A stretch of DNA of 64,000 bases, taken from contig CAVVPG010000002.1 of assembly GCA_963750075.1 (NCBI GenBank), positions 496,001 to 560,000 of the forward strand, given 5' to 3'. The notes under the pieces were generated by a model, which was not told the origin of the DNA, ran no database searches, and was given only the letters and a program-made list of their open reading frames with translations. Source of the DNA: Bog-473 sp963750075. Lineage in GTDB: Bacteria > Actinomycetota > Acidimicrobiia > Acidimicrobiales > RAAP-2. The first letter of the stretch is position 1. Every line of letters starts with the position of its first letter. A program made the position numbers and the translations under genes. Of the stretch, positions 44,339 through 52,515 are shown one piece after another.

Positions 44339-44740
44339 TCAGGCCAGGGGCCGGTGTTCGGTGCCGGCGCCGGGCGTGATGAACAGAGCCCTGCCCGGCT
44401 CGTGCACCCGGGTGGTATGCCAGACGTTGCGAGGGTTCACCATGGCCTGGCCGGCCCGCAACTCCACCACCCGCTCCGCCCCCTCGATCTCTTGCACCAC
44501 GTCGACGCGGCCAGACAGGAGGACGACGATTTCGTCCCCGGCCGGGTGCCGCTCCCAGGAGTCCCACGTGGCCGACTGCGGTGTGACGCAGACCAGTCGC
44601 CCCTCGTCGCCGTCGGCGGCGAAGCGCGCCTCGTAGGCCGCGAGGTGCTCGGCCGACCAGGTGAATTCGGGTAGGGGCGTGACGGAGCCGCCGAGGCCGA
44701 GGTGGACGAACGTGGTCGAGAGGTCGAAGCCTTCGCCCAT
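44339..44740 (-). CDS. Cupin-domain protein
   Basis: A 133-residue single cupin. The first motif is around HPAGDEIVVLLSGRVDVVQE; the second is VNPRNVWHTTRVHEPGRALFITPG, with His residues that could hold a metal. Such proteins can be small dioxygenases, isomerases or sensors. It is monocistronic, and no neighbour indicates its substrate. Confidence 0.82.
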   Translation of the reverse strand: MGEGFDLSTTFVHLGLGGSVTPLPEFTWSAEHLAAYEARFAADGDEGRLVCVTPQSATWDSWERHPAGDEIVVLLSGRVDVVQEIEGAERVVELRAGQAMVNPRNVWHTTRVHEPGRALFITPGAGTEHRPLA

Positions 44741-44944
44741 GTGACCATGTTCCCAGGCGGTCGGCCGCGGTGCCGAACGGTCCGACGCGAAGAAGGAGCG
44801 ACGCGGAAGTGAAACGGTGGGTTGCCTTCTCCGTTTTAGACAAATCCGCTCGGTTACCTGGGAATACGCCTTCGACAGCCACGCCGGGACGTCGATACGC
44901 TGACACCCGTGTGATCGGTCGGAGGTCGCACAGGAGAGGGACCC

Positions 44945-45826
44945 ATGGCTCCACAGAACACTGCCGAGATGCCGCCCGAGGTCCTCAGCTACCTGGACCT
45001 GCACCACATCATCACGCTCGGCACGTCGTCGTTCACCGGCATGCCGCACGCCGCCACCATCGCGTACGTCAGCGATCCGGGCGGCGTGTACTTCGCCATG
45101 CCCGAGAGCGAGATCACGCTGAAGAACGTCGCCGCCAACAAGTGGGCCTCGTTCACCATCGACGACTACACGCCCGACTTCCGCAAGGTGCGCGAGCTGC
45201 GGGGCGTCGGGCGCTGTGGCGCGGCCGACGACCTGGCGACGGCGCGGGCCATGGCGCTCTTCGCCGACAAGATGTCGGAATTGCCCACCGAGTCTCTCGG
45301 CAACATGCATCTGATCAGGCCGCTCGAACTGCACTTCGTCGACTTCGAGTACACGGCCGGCGTTGCGGTGCCCATGGAGTCGACCAAGGTGTACGCGTCC
45401 ACGGACTCGGCCGCGGTGCCGGCGCCGTTCAGCACTCAGCTCGAGCACCTCGTCCTCGAGCCGGGGCAGGTGATCGTCCGGCAGGGGGAGCGTTCCGAGC
45501 GCTTCTTCATCATCGTCGACGGCGAGGTCGAGGTGAGGCGAGAGGGGCACGGACAGGACGTCATCGTCACCCGGCACGGACCGGGACAGCTGTTCGGCGA
45601 GGTGGGCGCGCTGACCGGCGCCCCCCAGACGGCCACGTTCGTCGCCGTGGCCAAGACCGTGGTCATGGCGGTGAACCGCTCGTCGTTCCAGGACTTCGTC
45701 ACCCAGTCGGCCGCGGCCGACCTGGGCCAGCGGATCCAGGGCACGCTGATGGCACAGCAGCGCGAGTCGGCGCAGCCGTCAGCCTTCACGCCCGACGGCG
45801 TGCCGGCTCCGGTCGACGTTCAGTAG
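44945..45826 (+). CDS. Pyridoxamine-oxidase-like split barrel fused to a cyclic-nucleotide-binding domain
   Basis: A 293-residue two-domain protein. Residues ~12-135 form a PNPOx-like flavin-binding split barrel (LDLHHIITLGTSSFTGMPHAATIAYV, WASFTIDDYTPDFRKVRELRG). Residues ~164-255 form a cNMP-binding domain (HLVLEPGQVIVRQGERSERFFIIVDGEVEV). In the phosphate-binding cassette FGEVGALTGAPQTATF (217-232) the Arg that grips the cyclic phosphate is Gln228, so cAMP binding is doubtful. It may be a flavin reductase or scavenger whose activity is gated by another ligand. AGGAGAG precedes ATG 44945. Its end overlaps the converging gene by 7 bases. Confidence 0.88.
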   Translation: MAPQNTAEMPPEVLSYLDLHHIITLGTSSFTGMPHAATIAYVSDPGGVYFAMPESEITLKNVAANKWASFTIDDYTPDFRKVRELRGVGRCGAADDLATARAMALFADKMSELPTESLGNMHLIRPLELHFVDFEYTAGVAVPMESTKVYASTDSAAVPAPFSTQLEHLVLEPGQVIVRQGERSERFFIIVDGEVEVRREGHGQDVIVTRHGPGQLFGEVGALTGAPQTATFVAVAKTVVMAVNRSSFQDFVTQSAAADLGQRIQGTLMAQQRESAQPSAFTPDGVPAPVDVQ

Positions 45827-46530
45827 AGCGGCGACCACGACGCGCTGCGCAGCAGCCGGCTCTCCCAACGGTCGCGCACCTCGAGGGCATCGTGCAGCCA
45901 CGTCCCCGGTGCCGACGCTTCCGGCGGGAGGTCGTGGCCCAGCATCCACATGACGGCTTTCGCGTTGACGACGCGCTGCCAGAGGATCACCTCGGTCGTC
46001 ATGTGGGTCCCGTAGACGGGCTGGAAGGCGGCCTCGAGCTCGATCATGCCCGTGCCCTCCTCCTTCTGGCTGCTCAACGTGTGGTCGTAGAGCGTCCCCG
46101 CCTTTTGGAGGTAGGCCTGGAGCCCGCCCGCGAAGGGCCATGCGGTGTCCTCCATGAACAGAGAGTTCTTGTGGGTCTCGCCCTTCACCGGGACCGTCGT
46201 CAGGTCGATCTGCTGCAGCGGTGACCACGACACCGGCTGGATGATCTTGGCCTCACACGCGTGCCGCATGGCATCGACCTTGGCCGACCACGCCGAGAGG
46301 TCGCCGCCGCGCACGCGGTCGGCCAGCTCCGCCCACGCCGTCGCATCCCGGCAGCCAGTGATGCTGACCACGGTGTAGGCCTGGCCGCTGCCGTGGGACA
46401 GGTGCAGGTACCACAGCAGCCTGCTTCCGTCCGACGTGGCCAGGGCCGGGATGTACTCGTCCCGGTAGGCGGCGTCGAACCTCTCCTCTTGTGCCCCGGC
46501 GACGCGGTGCACTTCATGGAGCAGCAGCAC
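45820..46530 (-). CDS. Conserved hypothetical protein, possibly NIPSNAP/alpha-beta-barrel-like
   Basis: A 236-residue protein with two similar halves in the style of dimeric alpha-beta barrel or NIPSNAP proteins (LLLHEVHRVAGAQEERFDAAY and IELEAAFQPVYGTHMTTEVILW). It contains many Trp/Tyr residues and no signal peptide. It starts 20 bases after the SDR stop on the same strand, so it probably belongs to the acyl-CoA dehydrogenase-SDR run upstream. Actinobacterial homologues of this style accompany lipid or sterol catabolism genes (general impression). No enzymatic assignment. Confidence 0.65.
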   Translation of the reverse strand: MLLLHEVHRVAGAQEERFDAAYRDEYIPALATSDGSRLLWYLHLSHGSGQAYTVVSITGCRDATAWAELADRVRGGDLSAWSAKVDAMRHACEAKIIQPVSWSPLQQIDLTTVPVKGETHKNSLFMEDTAWPFAGGLQAYLQKAGTLYDHTLSSQKEEGTGMIELEAAFQPVYGTHMTTEVILWQRVVNAKAVMWMLGHDLPPEASAPGTWLHDALEVRDRWESRLLRSASWSPLY

Positions 46531-46550
46531 GGTGTACCCCCTTGTCCTCT

Positions 46551-47324
46551 CTATCGGGTGGTGGCGATGCCCCCGTCGACCGGGATGATCGCCCCGGTCA
46601 GGTAGGCACCGGCCCGCGACGCCAGGAAGATGGCGGTGCCGGCCATGTCGTCGGGACGCCCGATCCGCTTCAGCGGCGCCCCCGCCTCAATCTGGTCCCG
46701 GAAGGCCTCGAGCGTCGCCGCCATCATCTTGGACTCGAAGGGTCCCGGCGCGATGGCGTTGACGGTGATGGTCGGGGCCAGGCGCTTGGCCAGGTGGCGG
46801 GTCAGCTGGTGCACGGCCGCCTTGGACGCCGAGTACGAGTAGGTCTCGAGGGCCGGCACCCCGATCCCGTCGATGGACCCGATGTTGATCACGCGCGCCG
46901 GCTCCTCAGGGGTGCCGGCCTTCTCCAGGAGCGGGACGAGGAACTTGGTCAGGTGGAAGACGCCCTTGACGTTGAGCGCGAGCACGCGTTCGAACGCCGC
47001 CTCGTCGAAGTCGGCCAGGGGCGTCCCCCAGGTCGCGCCCGCGTTGTTCACCAAAATGTCCAGCTTGTCCACCCGCGCCGCCATCTCGTCGGCCAGGCGG
47101 CGGCACTCCTCCTCTTTGGAGAGGTCGGCCGGCACCGCGATGCAGGTGCCCTTCTTCGAGAGCTCGGCGGCCACCTGCATGCAGACGTCCGCCTTGCGCG
47201 ACGAGATGTAGACCGTCGCCCCGGCGTCCACGAACCCCTCGGCGATCATCAGGCCGATGCCCCGGCTCCCCCCGGTCACGAGCGCGGTCTTGCCCGCGAT
47301 GGAGAAGAGGTCCGAAGCGGTCAC
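46551..47324 (-). CDS. Short-chain dehydrogenase/reductase (SDR)
   Basis: A 257-residue classical SDR. The cofactor loop is TGGSRGIG (17-24), NNAG is at 93-96, and the catalytic S150, Y164 and K168 lie in NIGSIDGIG and YSYSASK. Tyr-Ile-Ser-Ser-Arg-Lys after the second strand suggests NADPH preference. It oxidises or reduces a hydroxyl/keto group, perhaps in beta-oxidation-type metabolism with the acyl-CoA dehydrogenase encoded upstream. It is followed after 20 bases by the hypothetical gene. Confidence 0.93.
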   Translation of the reverse strand: MTASDLFSIAGKTALVTGGSRGIGLMIAEGFVDAGATVYISSRKADVCMQVAAELSKKGTCIAVPADLSKEEECRRLADEMAARVDKLDILVNNAGATWGTPLADFDEAAFERVLALNVKGVFHLTKFLVPLLEKAGTPEEPARVINIGSIDGIGVPALETYSYSASKAAVHQLTRHLAKRLAPTITVNAIAPGPFESKMMAATLEAFRDQIEAGAPLKRIGRPDDMAGTAIFLASRAGAYLTGAIIPVDGGIATTR

Positions 47325-47378
47325 GCGCCCATTGTGGCCGATCGGCGGCCGGCCGGCACGCCCGGGCCGGGCGGGCGA

Positions 47379-48557
47379 CTATGGCGAGGCCAGTGCCAGC
47401 GCGCTGCGCACCATGACGCCCGCCCCGACGCGCAGCGAGCCGTCCTCCACCGAGAAGGTGGGGCTGTGGTGCATGCCGCTCGATCCGTCGGGCGCCGCAC
47501 CCCCGACGAAGAAGTAGCAGCCGGGCAGGTGGTTCAGGAACTCGCTCACGTCGTCGCTGGTCGACGTGGGCGGCATGCGGACCACGTGATCGGGACCGAG
47601 GACGATGCCCGCCTCCACCTCGACCAGGTCCGTCACCGCCGGGTCGTTCACCACGGCCGGCGTGTGCTCGGGCAGCTCGAGCGTGACCGAGACGCCTTGG
47701 GCGTCGCCCACCGCGGCGCACAGCGCGCGCAGCCGCGCGACCGTCTCGTCCCGCTGGGCGGCGGTGAAGGTCCGCAGGGTGCCCGTGACCCTTGCCGTCG
47801 TGGGCACGACGTTGACGGCGGTGCCCGCGTTCAGCGTGCCCGCGCTGCAGACGCAGTCGGCGCCCTCGAAGGACAGCCCGTCGGCCACCTCCCGCAGGCG
47901 GTCCACCAGCTCCGCCGTGGCCATGATCACGTCGCCCTGCCCCGTCGGCATGGCGCCGTGCCCGCCTGGGCCGGCCAGCGTGACCTGCAGCGAGTGGGCC
48001 TCCGACATGGTCACGCCACCGCGCAGCGCCACCAGGCCGGAGGGGATCTGCGAGGTGACGTGGAAGCCGACGAGGCGCGACCCCTCCATCACGGCGAGCG
48101 CCCCCCCCTCGACCATCGACTTGGCGCCGCAGAGCGCCTCCTCCGCCGGCTGGAACAGGAACACGAAGCGCCCGGGCAGGTCCTCCCGCCGCGAGGCCAG
48201 CACGGAGGCCGCCCCGAGGAGGGCGGCGACGTGGACGTCGTGGCCGCAGGCGTGCATGACGCCCTGGACCTCGGAGTGGACGTGCCGTGCCTCGTCCTCT
48301 TGCACCGGCAGGGCGTCGATGTCCGCCCGCAGCACGACGCTGCGCCCCGGCCGCCCCCCCTCCAGCACGAAGATCCCGCCCGTCTCGGTGACCCGCACGG
48401 CCTCGCCGATGCCGAGCGCGCCCATGTGGTCCCGGATGATCCCAGTCGTGTGGTGCTCGGCGAAGGCCAGCTCGGGCAGGCGGTGGACCTCGCGCCGCAG
48501 GTCCACCATCTCGTCGTAGACGGCGTCGCCCGGCGCCGTCCCGAAGAGGTCGTGCAC
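47379..48557 (-). CDS. M20-family amidohydrolase/peptidase
   Basis: A 392-residue M20D-type enzyme. Metal and catalytic motifs are in order: LRADIDALPVQE (78-87), MHACGHDVHVAALLGAA (C104, H106), FQPAEE (E139/E140) and HHSPTF near the end, with a dimerisation insert between. Family members remove N-acyl groups from amino acids (hippurate, indole-acetyl conjugates, N-acetyl amino acids). GTG 48557 begins one base after the dehydrogenase stop, so the two are co-translated. Confidence 0.93.
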   Translation of the reverse strand: MHDLFGTAPGDAVYDEMVDLRREVHRLPELAFAEHHTTGIIRDHMGALGIGEAVRVTETGGIFVLEGGRPGRSVVLRADIDALPVQEDEARHVHSEVQGVMHACGHDVHVAALLGAASVLASRREDLPGRFVFLFQPAEEALCGAKSMVEGGALAVMEGSRLVGFHVTSQIPSGLVALRGGVTMSEAHSLQVTLAGPGGHGAMPTGQGDVIMATAELVDRLREVADGLSFEGADCVCSAGTLNAGTAVNVVPTTARVTGTLRTFTAAQRDETVARLRALCAAVGDAQGVSVTLELPEHTPAVVNDPAVTDLVEVEAGIVLGPDHVVRMPPTSTSDDVSEFLNHLPGCYFFVGGAAPDGSSGMHHSPTFSVEDGSLRVGAGVMVRSALALASP

Positions 48558-48558
48558 G

Positions 48559-49782
48559 TCAGCGCCCGAGGAGGTCCCGTGCGATGTGGGTCACCTGGAT
48601 CTCGTCGGTGCCCGCATAGATCTGGAAGACCTTGGCGTCACGCGCCAGCTGCTCCACCCGGAACTCCGACATGTACCCGTTGCCCCCGAAGAGCTGCACG
48701 GCCTCCATGGCGACCTCGGAGGCGGCCTGGGCCGAGTACAGCTTCATGGCGGAGGCCTCGGCCAGCGTCAGGCTCTGGCCCGCCGAGCTCATCTCGATGT
48801 GGCGGAACACGAGGTTCTCCACGTTGAGCCGGGCGATCTCCATGCGCGCCAGCTTCAGCTGGATGAGCTGGAACTCGGCGATGGGCCGCTCCCACAGCAG
48901 GCGGTCCTTGGCGTAGTGGACCGAGAGCTTGAGGCACTCCTCGATGAGACCCAGCGACATCGCCGCCACGCCGGCCCGCTCGGTGACGAAATTCCCCTTG
49001 GCGCTGTCGCGCCCTTCGCTCCCACCCGGCGTCCCCTCGCTCTCCCCGAGCAGCCGTTCCCGCCCCGCCCGCACGTCGGTGAGGAAGAGCTCGCCCGTCG
49101 GCGACGAGTGCAGGCCCATCTTGCGCAGGGGCTTGGACTGCTCCAGCCCGGGCATGCCGCGGTCGAGGATGAAGGTCAGGACCGGGCGCTGGCGCAGCGG
49201 GGTGTCGCTCCCGTCGTCGAGCTTGGCGTAGAAGACGATGGTGTCGGCGTAGGGACCGTTCGTGATGAAGGTCTTGCTGCCGTTGATCACGTACTCGTCG
49301 CCGTCGCGCACCGCGGTCGACTTCATGCCGCCCAGGGCGTCCGAGCCCGAGTCCGGCTCGGTGATGGCCCAGGCACCGACCTTGTCCAGCGTGAGGAGGT
49401 CGAGGCCCCACCGCTCCATCTGCGCCGGCGTGCCGCTCTTCATGATGGTGCCCCCGGCCAGGCCCGTGCTCACCCCGAGAGCGGTCACGATGCCCGGGCA
49501 GTAATGGCACAGCTCGATGATGGGGATCAGCATCACGGCGGCGTTGCCGCCGCCCTCGGGCCGTTCGGGCACCGCTGAGCCGGACGTCTTGCGCTCCAGC
49601 GCCCGTTTGAACGAGTCGCGGGCCATGGCGTCGAGCCCGAAGGTCCGGTAGAGCTTGCGGATCACCTCGTAGGGCGGCGTGTCGCCGTGCTCGAGCTCTT
49701 CGACGTTCGGCTCGACCTCTTCGGCCACGAACCGCCGCACCGCGTCGCGGATCGCCAGCTGCTCTTCGGACCACTCGTACAT
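48559..49782 (-). CDS. Acyl-CoA dehydrogenase
   Basis: A 407-residue FAD-dependent acyl-CoA dehydrogenase. The FAD/substrate segments include WAITEPDSGSDALGG (138-152), NGSKTFITNG and QLFGGNGYMSEF, with the C-terminal IYAGTDEIQ. In most short/medium-chain enzymes the last motif is IYEGT, whose Glu is the base. Here it is Ala390, and Glu268 in NFVTERAG occupies the alternative base position known from isovaleryl-CoA and long-chain dehydrogenases. This suggests a branched or long-chain substrate. It is co-transcribed with the M20 amidohydrolase. Confidence 0.94.
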   Translation of the reverse strand: MYEWSEEQLAIRDAVRRFVAEEVEPNVEELEHGDTPPYEVIRKLYRTFGLDAMARDSFKRALERKTSGSAVPERPEGGGNAAVMLIPIIELCHYCPGIVTALGVSTGLAGGTIMKSGTPAQMERWGLDLLTLDKVGAWAITEPDSGSDALGGMKSTAVRDGDEYVINGSKTFITNGPYADTIVFYAKLDDGSDTPLRQRPVLTFILDRGMPGLEQSKPLRKMGLHSSPTGELFLTDVRAGRERLLGESEGTPGGSEGRDSAKGNFVTERAGVAAMSLGLIEECLKLSVHYAKDRLLWERPIAEFQLIQLKLARMEIARLNVENLVFRHIEMSSAGQSLTLAEASAMKLYSAQAASEVAMEAVQLFGGNGYMSEFRVEQLARDAKVFQIYAGTDEIQVTHIARDLLGR

Positions 49783-49839
49783 GTCGTGCCTCCCTGCGGC
49801 CTCGGCGGGCCCCCGCCGGCCCGACCCTACAGGGCTGCC

Positions 49840-50406
49840 TCAGGCCTCGGCGATCAGCTTCAGGGTGTTCTTGTCGGTGTGGACGACCTGCTCGGGCATC
49901 CGGGCGTGATGGATGACGGTCGTCTCCGAGTAGGTGAACTCACCGTCCACGCTCGTGTCGATGGTCACCTCGTAGCGGATGGCTTGGGCGTTCTTGTCGA
50001 GCCAGTTGTTCGAGAGGATGCCGTAGGTCCGGCTGCCGACGTTGGCCTCCAGGGTGAAGGTCGTGGCGTCGGGGGCGACGACGCCACCGGCCACGATGGC
50101 CGAGCCGCGGGGAATGAGGAAGCAGCGGACCACCTCGCTGTCCCGGGCGTCCCACATCCAGTAGCCCACCTCGGTGTGGAACGGGTTGTCCTCCGTGCCC
50201 CGCCAGCCGGCCATGCGGTAGTCGAGGCCGTAGAGCACCTGGCTCCCGTTCTCCACCGGCCCGAAGGGCTTGAACTCGACGTGCTCGCGGTAGGGGGTGA
50301 GGCCGATCTCCCCCTTCTCGTTGGCGTAGGCGACGTCCTCGCCCCCATCGCCCTCCCAGATTCCGGCCAGCCGGGCCAGCGGCCCCCACTCAGCTCCTGC
50401 GCTCAA
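49840..50406 (-). CDS. Nitrobindin-like heme-binding beta-barrel protein (DUF1794/THAP4 type)
   Basis: A 188-residue FABP-like beta barrel. The N-terminal GxWxGxG-type motif is seen as LAGIWEGDGGEDV, and EVGYWMWDARDSEVVRCFLIPRG and a C-terminal VVHTDKNTLKLI follow. His176 is in the place of the heme ligand of nitrobindins. These proteins bind ferric heme and can isomerise peroxynitrite. It lies 57 bases upstream of the acyl-CoA dehydrogenase and 43 downstream of pstA, all minus strand. Confidence 0.85.
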   Translation of the reverse strand: MSAGAEWGPLARLAGIWEGDGGEDVAYANEKGEIGLTPYREHVEFKPFGPVENGSQVLYGLDYRMAGWRGTEDNPFHTEVGYWMWDARDSEVVRCFLIPRGSAIVAGGVVAPDATTFTLEANVGSRTYGILSNNWLDKNAQAIRYEVTIDTSVDGEFTYSETTVIHHARMPEQVVHTDKNTLKLIAEA

Positions 50407-50449
50407 GGGTTCTCCTCCACGATGTCCGCCTCGTGCGTCCGAGGCGGCC

Positions 50450-51427
50450 CTAGGTTACAGGCAGGTCGGTGATGGTGACCTCCGGTATCGCGTCCATCGC
50501 GGGGTCCGGCCTCCTCCGTCTGCGCCCGGTCCCGCGGGCACCTTCCGAGTGCCGCTGGGTGCGGGCGACGATGACGCGGCTCGAGACGAGGAGGATCAAG
50601 ACGATCACGACGAGGAGCAGGGCGGCGTCGTAGGCGAGGTAGTGGTACTGCGTCTCGGGAGCGTTGTAGTACTGGAAGACGACATAGGTCAGGTACGGGA
50701 ACTGGGCGTTCGTGAGCGAATGGGGCAGGGTGTACGCGAAGCCCGCCGTGTAGATGAGCGGCGCGGTCTCGCCGCACGCGATGGCGAGTGCCAGGAGGAG
50801 CCCGGTGACGATGCCGGGCAGCGCGCTCTTGAGGACCACCTTGCGCAGGCCGTAGCCCATCGACATCCCGAGCGCCTCGGCACCCTCGCGGTAGCCGGTC
50901 GGCACCTGGCGCAGCGAATTCTCCGTCGTCTTGGCGATGTAGGGGATGACCATGATGGACAGGATGATCAGCGCGGCGAGGAGCGAGAAGTGCCAGTGCA
51001 GGCCCACCACGAGCGCCGTGTAGCCCACGTAGCCGAGCACGATCGAGGGGAAGCCGGACAGGACGTCCGACGCCGTCCGCAGGAACCCGCCGCTGGCCTT
51101 CCCGCTGCGCTTGTGCGGCCGGGCGAGCTCGGAAAGGTGGATGCCGGCGAGCACGCCGATCGTCCCCGCGATGATGAAGACGCCGAGCATCAGGATCAGA
51201 GTGCCGAGGATCTGGTCCCGCAGCCCGCCGCCGGTCGGCGTGAGTTTCGTCCACAGGACGCTCCACTGCCAGTGCGGCGCGGCGCGGGCCAGCACCCCGA
51301 TGAGGAGCCAGGCCGCCGGCGCCATGATCAGGACGAGGGCCAGGTAGGTCAGCACCCGCCAGGTGATCGTCGAGACCCGGCGTCGCCGCGTCGCCGGCCC
51401 GGCGGACAGTGGGGTCGTGGTCGCCAT
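50450..51427 (-). CDS. pstA: Phosphate ABC transporter permease PstA
   Basis: A 325-residue permease with six membrane helices. Typical PstA segments include SGFPSIVLGYVGYTALV, KTTENSLRQVPTGYREGAEALGMSMGYGLRKVVLKSALP (the ATPase-docking loop) and CGETAPLIYTAGFAY. ATG 51427 overlaps the pstC stop by one base (TGATG). It forms the phosphate channel with PstC. It is the last gene of the pst operon here. Confidence 0.94.
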   Translation of the reverse strand: MATTTPLSAGPATRRRRVSTITWRVLTYLALVLIMAPAAWLLIGVLARAAPHWQWSVLWTKLTPTGGGLRDQILGTLILMLGVFIIAGTIGVLAGIHLSELARPHKRSGKASGGFLRTASDVLSGFPSIVLGYVGYTALVVGLHWHFSLLAALIILSIMVIPYIAKTTENSLRQVPTGYREGAEALGMSMGYGLRKVVLKSALPGIVTGLLLALAIACGETAPLIYTAGFAYTLPHSLTNAQFPYLTYVVFQYYNAPETQYHYLAYDAALLLVVIVLILLVSSRVIVARTQRHSEGARGTGRRRRRPDPAMDAIPEVTITDLPVT

Positions 51428-52515
51428 CAGGCGCCACCGACCGGTGCGCCGATGCGGCTGGTGCGCGAGATGATCAGCCGGGCTGCCAGGTTGACCGCGA
51501 CCGAGATGATCGCCAGCACGAGGGCCAGCTCGGCGAGGGTGGCGACGGCGAAGCCGGTCCCGTCGGTGAGTGCGCCGTCGAGCTGGGAGAGGATGGTGGC
51601 TGCCACCGTGGTGAACGGCCCGTAGATGTTGTTCGGGATGCGCAGGGCGGCCCCGCCGATCATGAAGACGGCGATGGTCTCACCGAGCGCCCGCCCGAGG
51701 CCGAGGACGGTGGCGCCGATGATCCCGGAGCGCACCCACGGGAGGGTGACCTTGTTGGCGACCTCCCAGTCCGTCATGCCCAAGGCGGACGCCCCCTCCT
51801 TCGGGAGCGGCGGCACCTGCAGGAAGAGGTCGCGGGTGGTCGAGGTGATGATCGGCACGATCATGAGGGCGAGCACGATGCTGGCCGACAGCAGGCCCTC
51901 GCCCGAGCCCACGGGATTGCGGAAGTACCGGAGCACAGGGACGTCGGGCGCGTGGTCGGCGATGACCGGGTAGACGTGATGGGCCAGCCACGGGCCGAAG
52001 GTGAGGATCCCCCACAGGCCGATGACGACGCTCGGGATGCCGGCGAGGATCTCGACGGCGAACCCGAGGGGCCGCGAGATCCAGCCCGGCAGGCGCTCGG
52101 TCAGTGCGAAGGCGGCGCCGATGGACAGCGGGAGGGCGATCACGATGGCGATGACCGACGACGCGATCGTGCCCCACAGGATGGCCCACGCGCCGAACTG
52201 GGCCCCCATGGGGTGGGCCACCCCGTCGGTGTGCACGACGGCCCCGTAGCCGCTGCCGTAGGTCCAGTTCCGCCCGTAGAGGAAGTACCAGCCGTTGACC
52301 CGGACCGCCGGCCAGGCCTTCACCGCCAGCACGGTGACCGCGAACACCAGCGCCGCCAGCGGCAGCACCACGGCGATCCACGCTGCGCCGCGCCAGGCGT
52401 GCTCCTCGTTGCGGCGCGCGAAGCGCGCGAACCGCCGCGGCAGCGGGGGCTTGCCGATCGACTCCGCTTGCGGCGTGGCGGGGATGCTCCCCGCCACGCC
52501 GCCGACGGAAGCCAC
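51427..52515 (-). CDS. pstC: Phosphate ABC transporter permease PstC
   Basis: A 362-residue permease. GTG 52515 overlaps the pstS stop by one base (TAGTG), which fixes the start. After an N-terminal cytoplasmic stretch the helices follow PstC order, with EILAGIPSVVIGLWGILTFGP, the docking loop LPKEGASALGMTDWEVANKVTLPWVRSG, and ALGETIAVFMIGG. The periplasmic loop after helix 1 is longer than in E. coli PstC. It partners PstA for phosphate import. Confidence 0.94.
   Translation of the reverse strand: MASVGGVAGSIPATPQAESIGKPPLPRRFARFARRNEEHAWRGAAWIAVVLPLAALVFAVTVLAVKAWPAVRVNGWYFLYGRNWTYGSGYGAVVHTDGVAHPMGAQFGAWAILWGTIASSVIAIVIALPLSIGAAFALTERLPGWISRPLGFAVEILAGIPSVVIGLWGILTFGPWLAHHVYPVIADHAPDVPVLRYFRNPVGSGEGLLSASIVLALMIVPIITSTTRDLFLQVPPLPKEGASALGMTDWEVANKVTLPWVRSGIIGATVLGLGRALGETIAVFMIGGAALRIPNNIYGPFTTVAATILSQLDGALTDGTGFAVATLAELALVLAIISVAVNLAARLIISRTSRIGAPVGGA

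Noticed and set aside
46491..48827. A 778-codon open frame on the plus strand
   Set aside because: It is antisense to the SDR, amidohydrolase and dehydrogenase genes, all with intact catalytic motifs.
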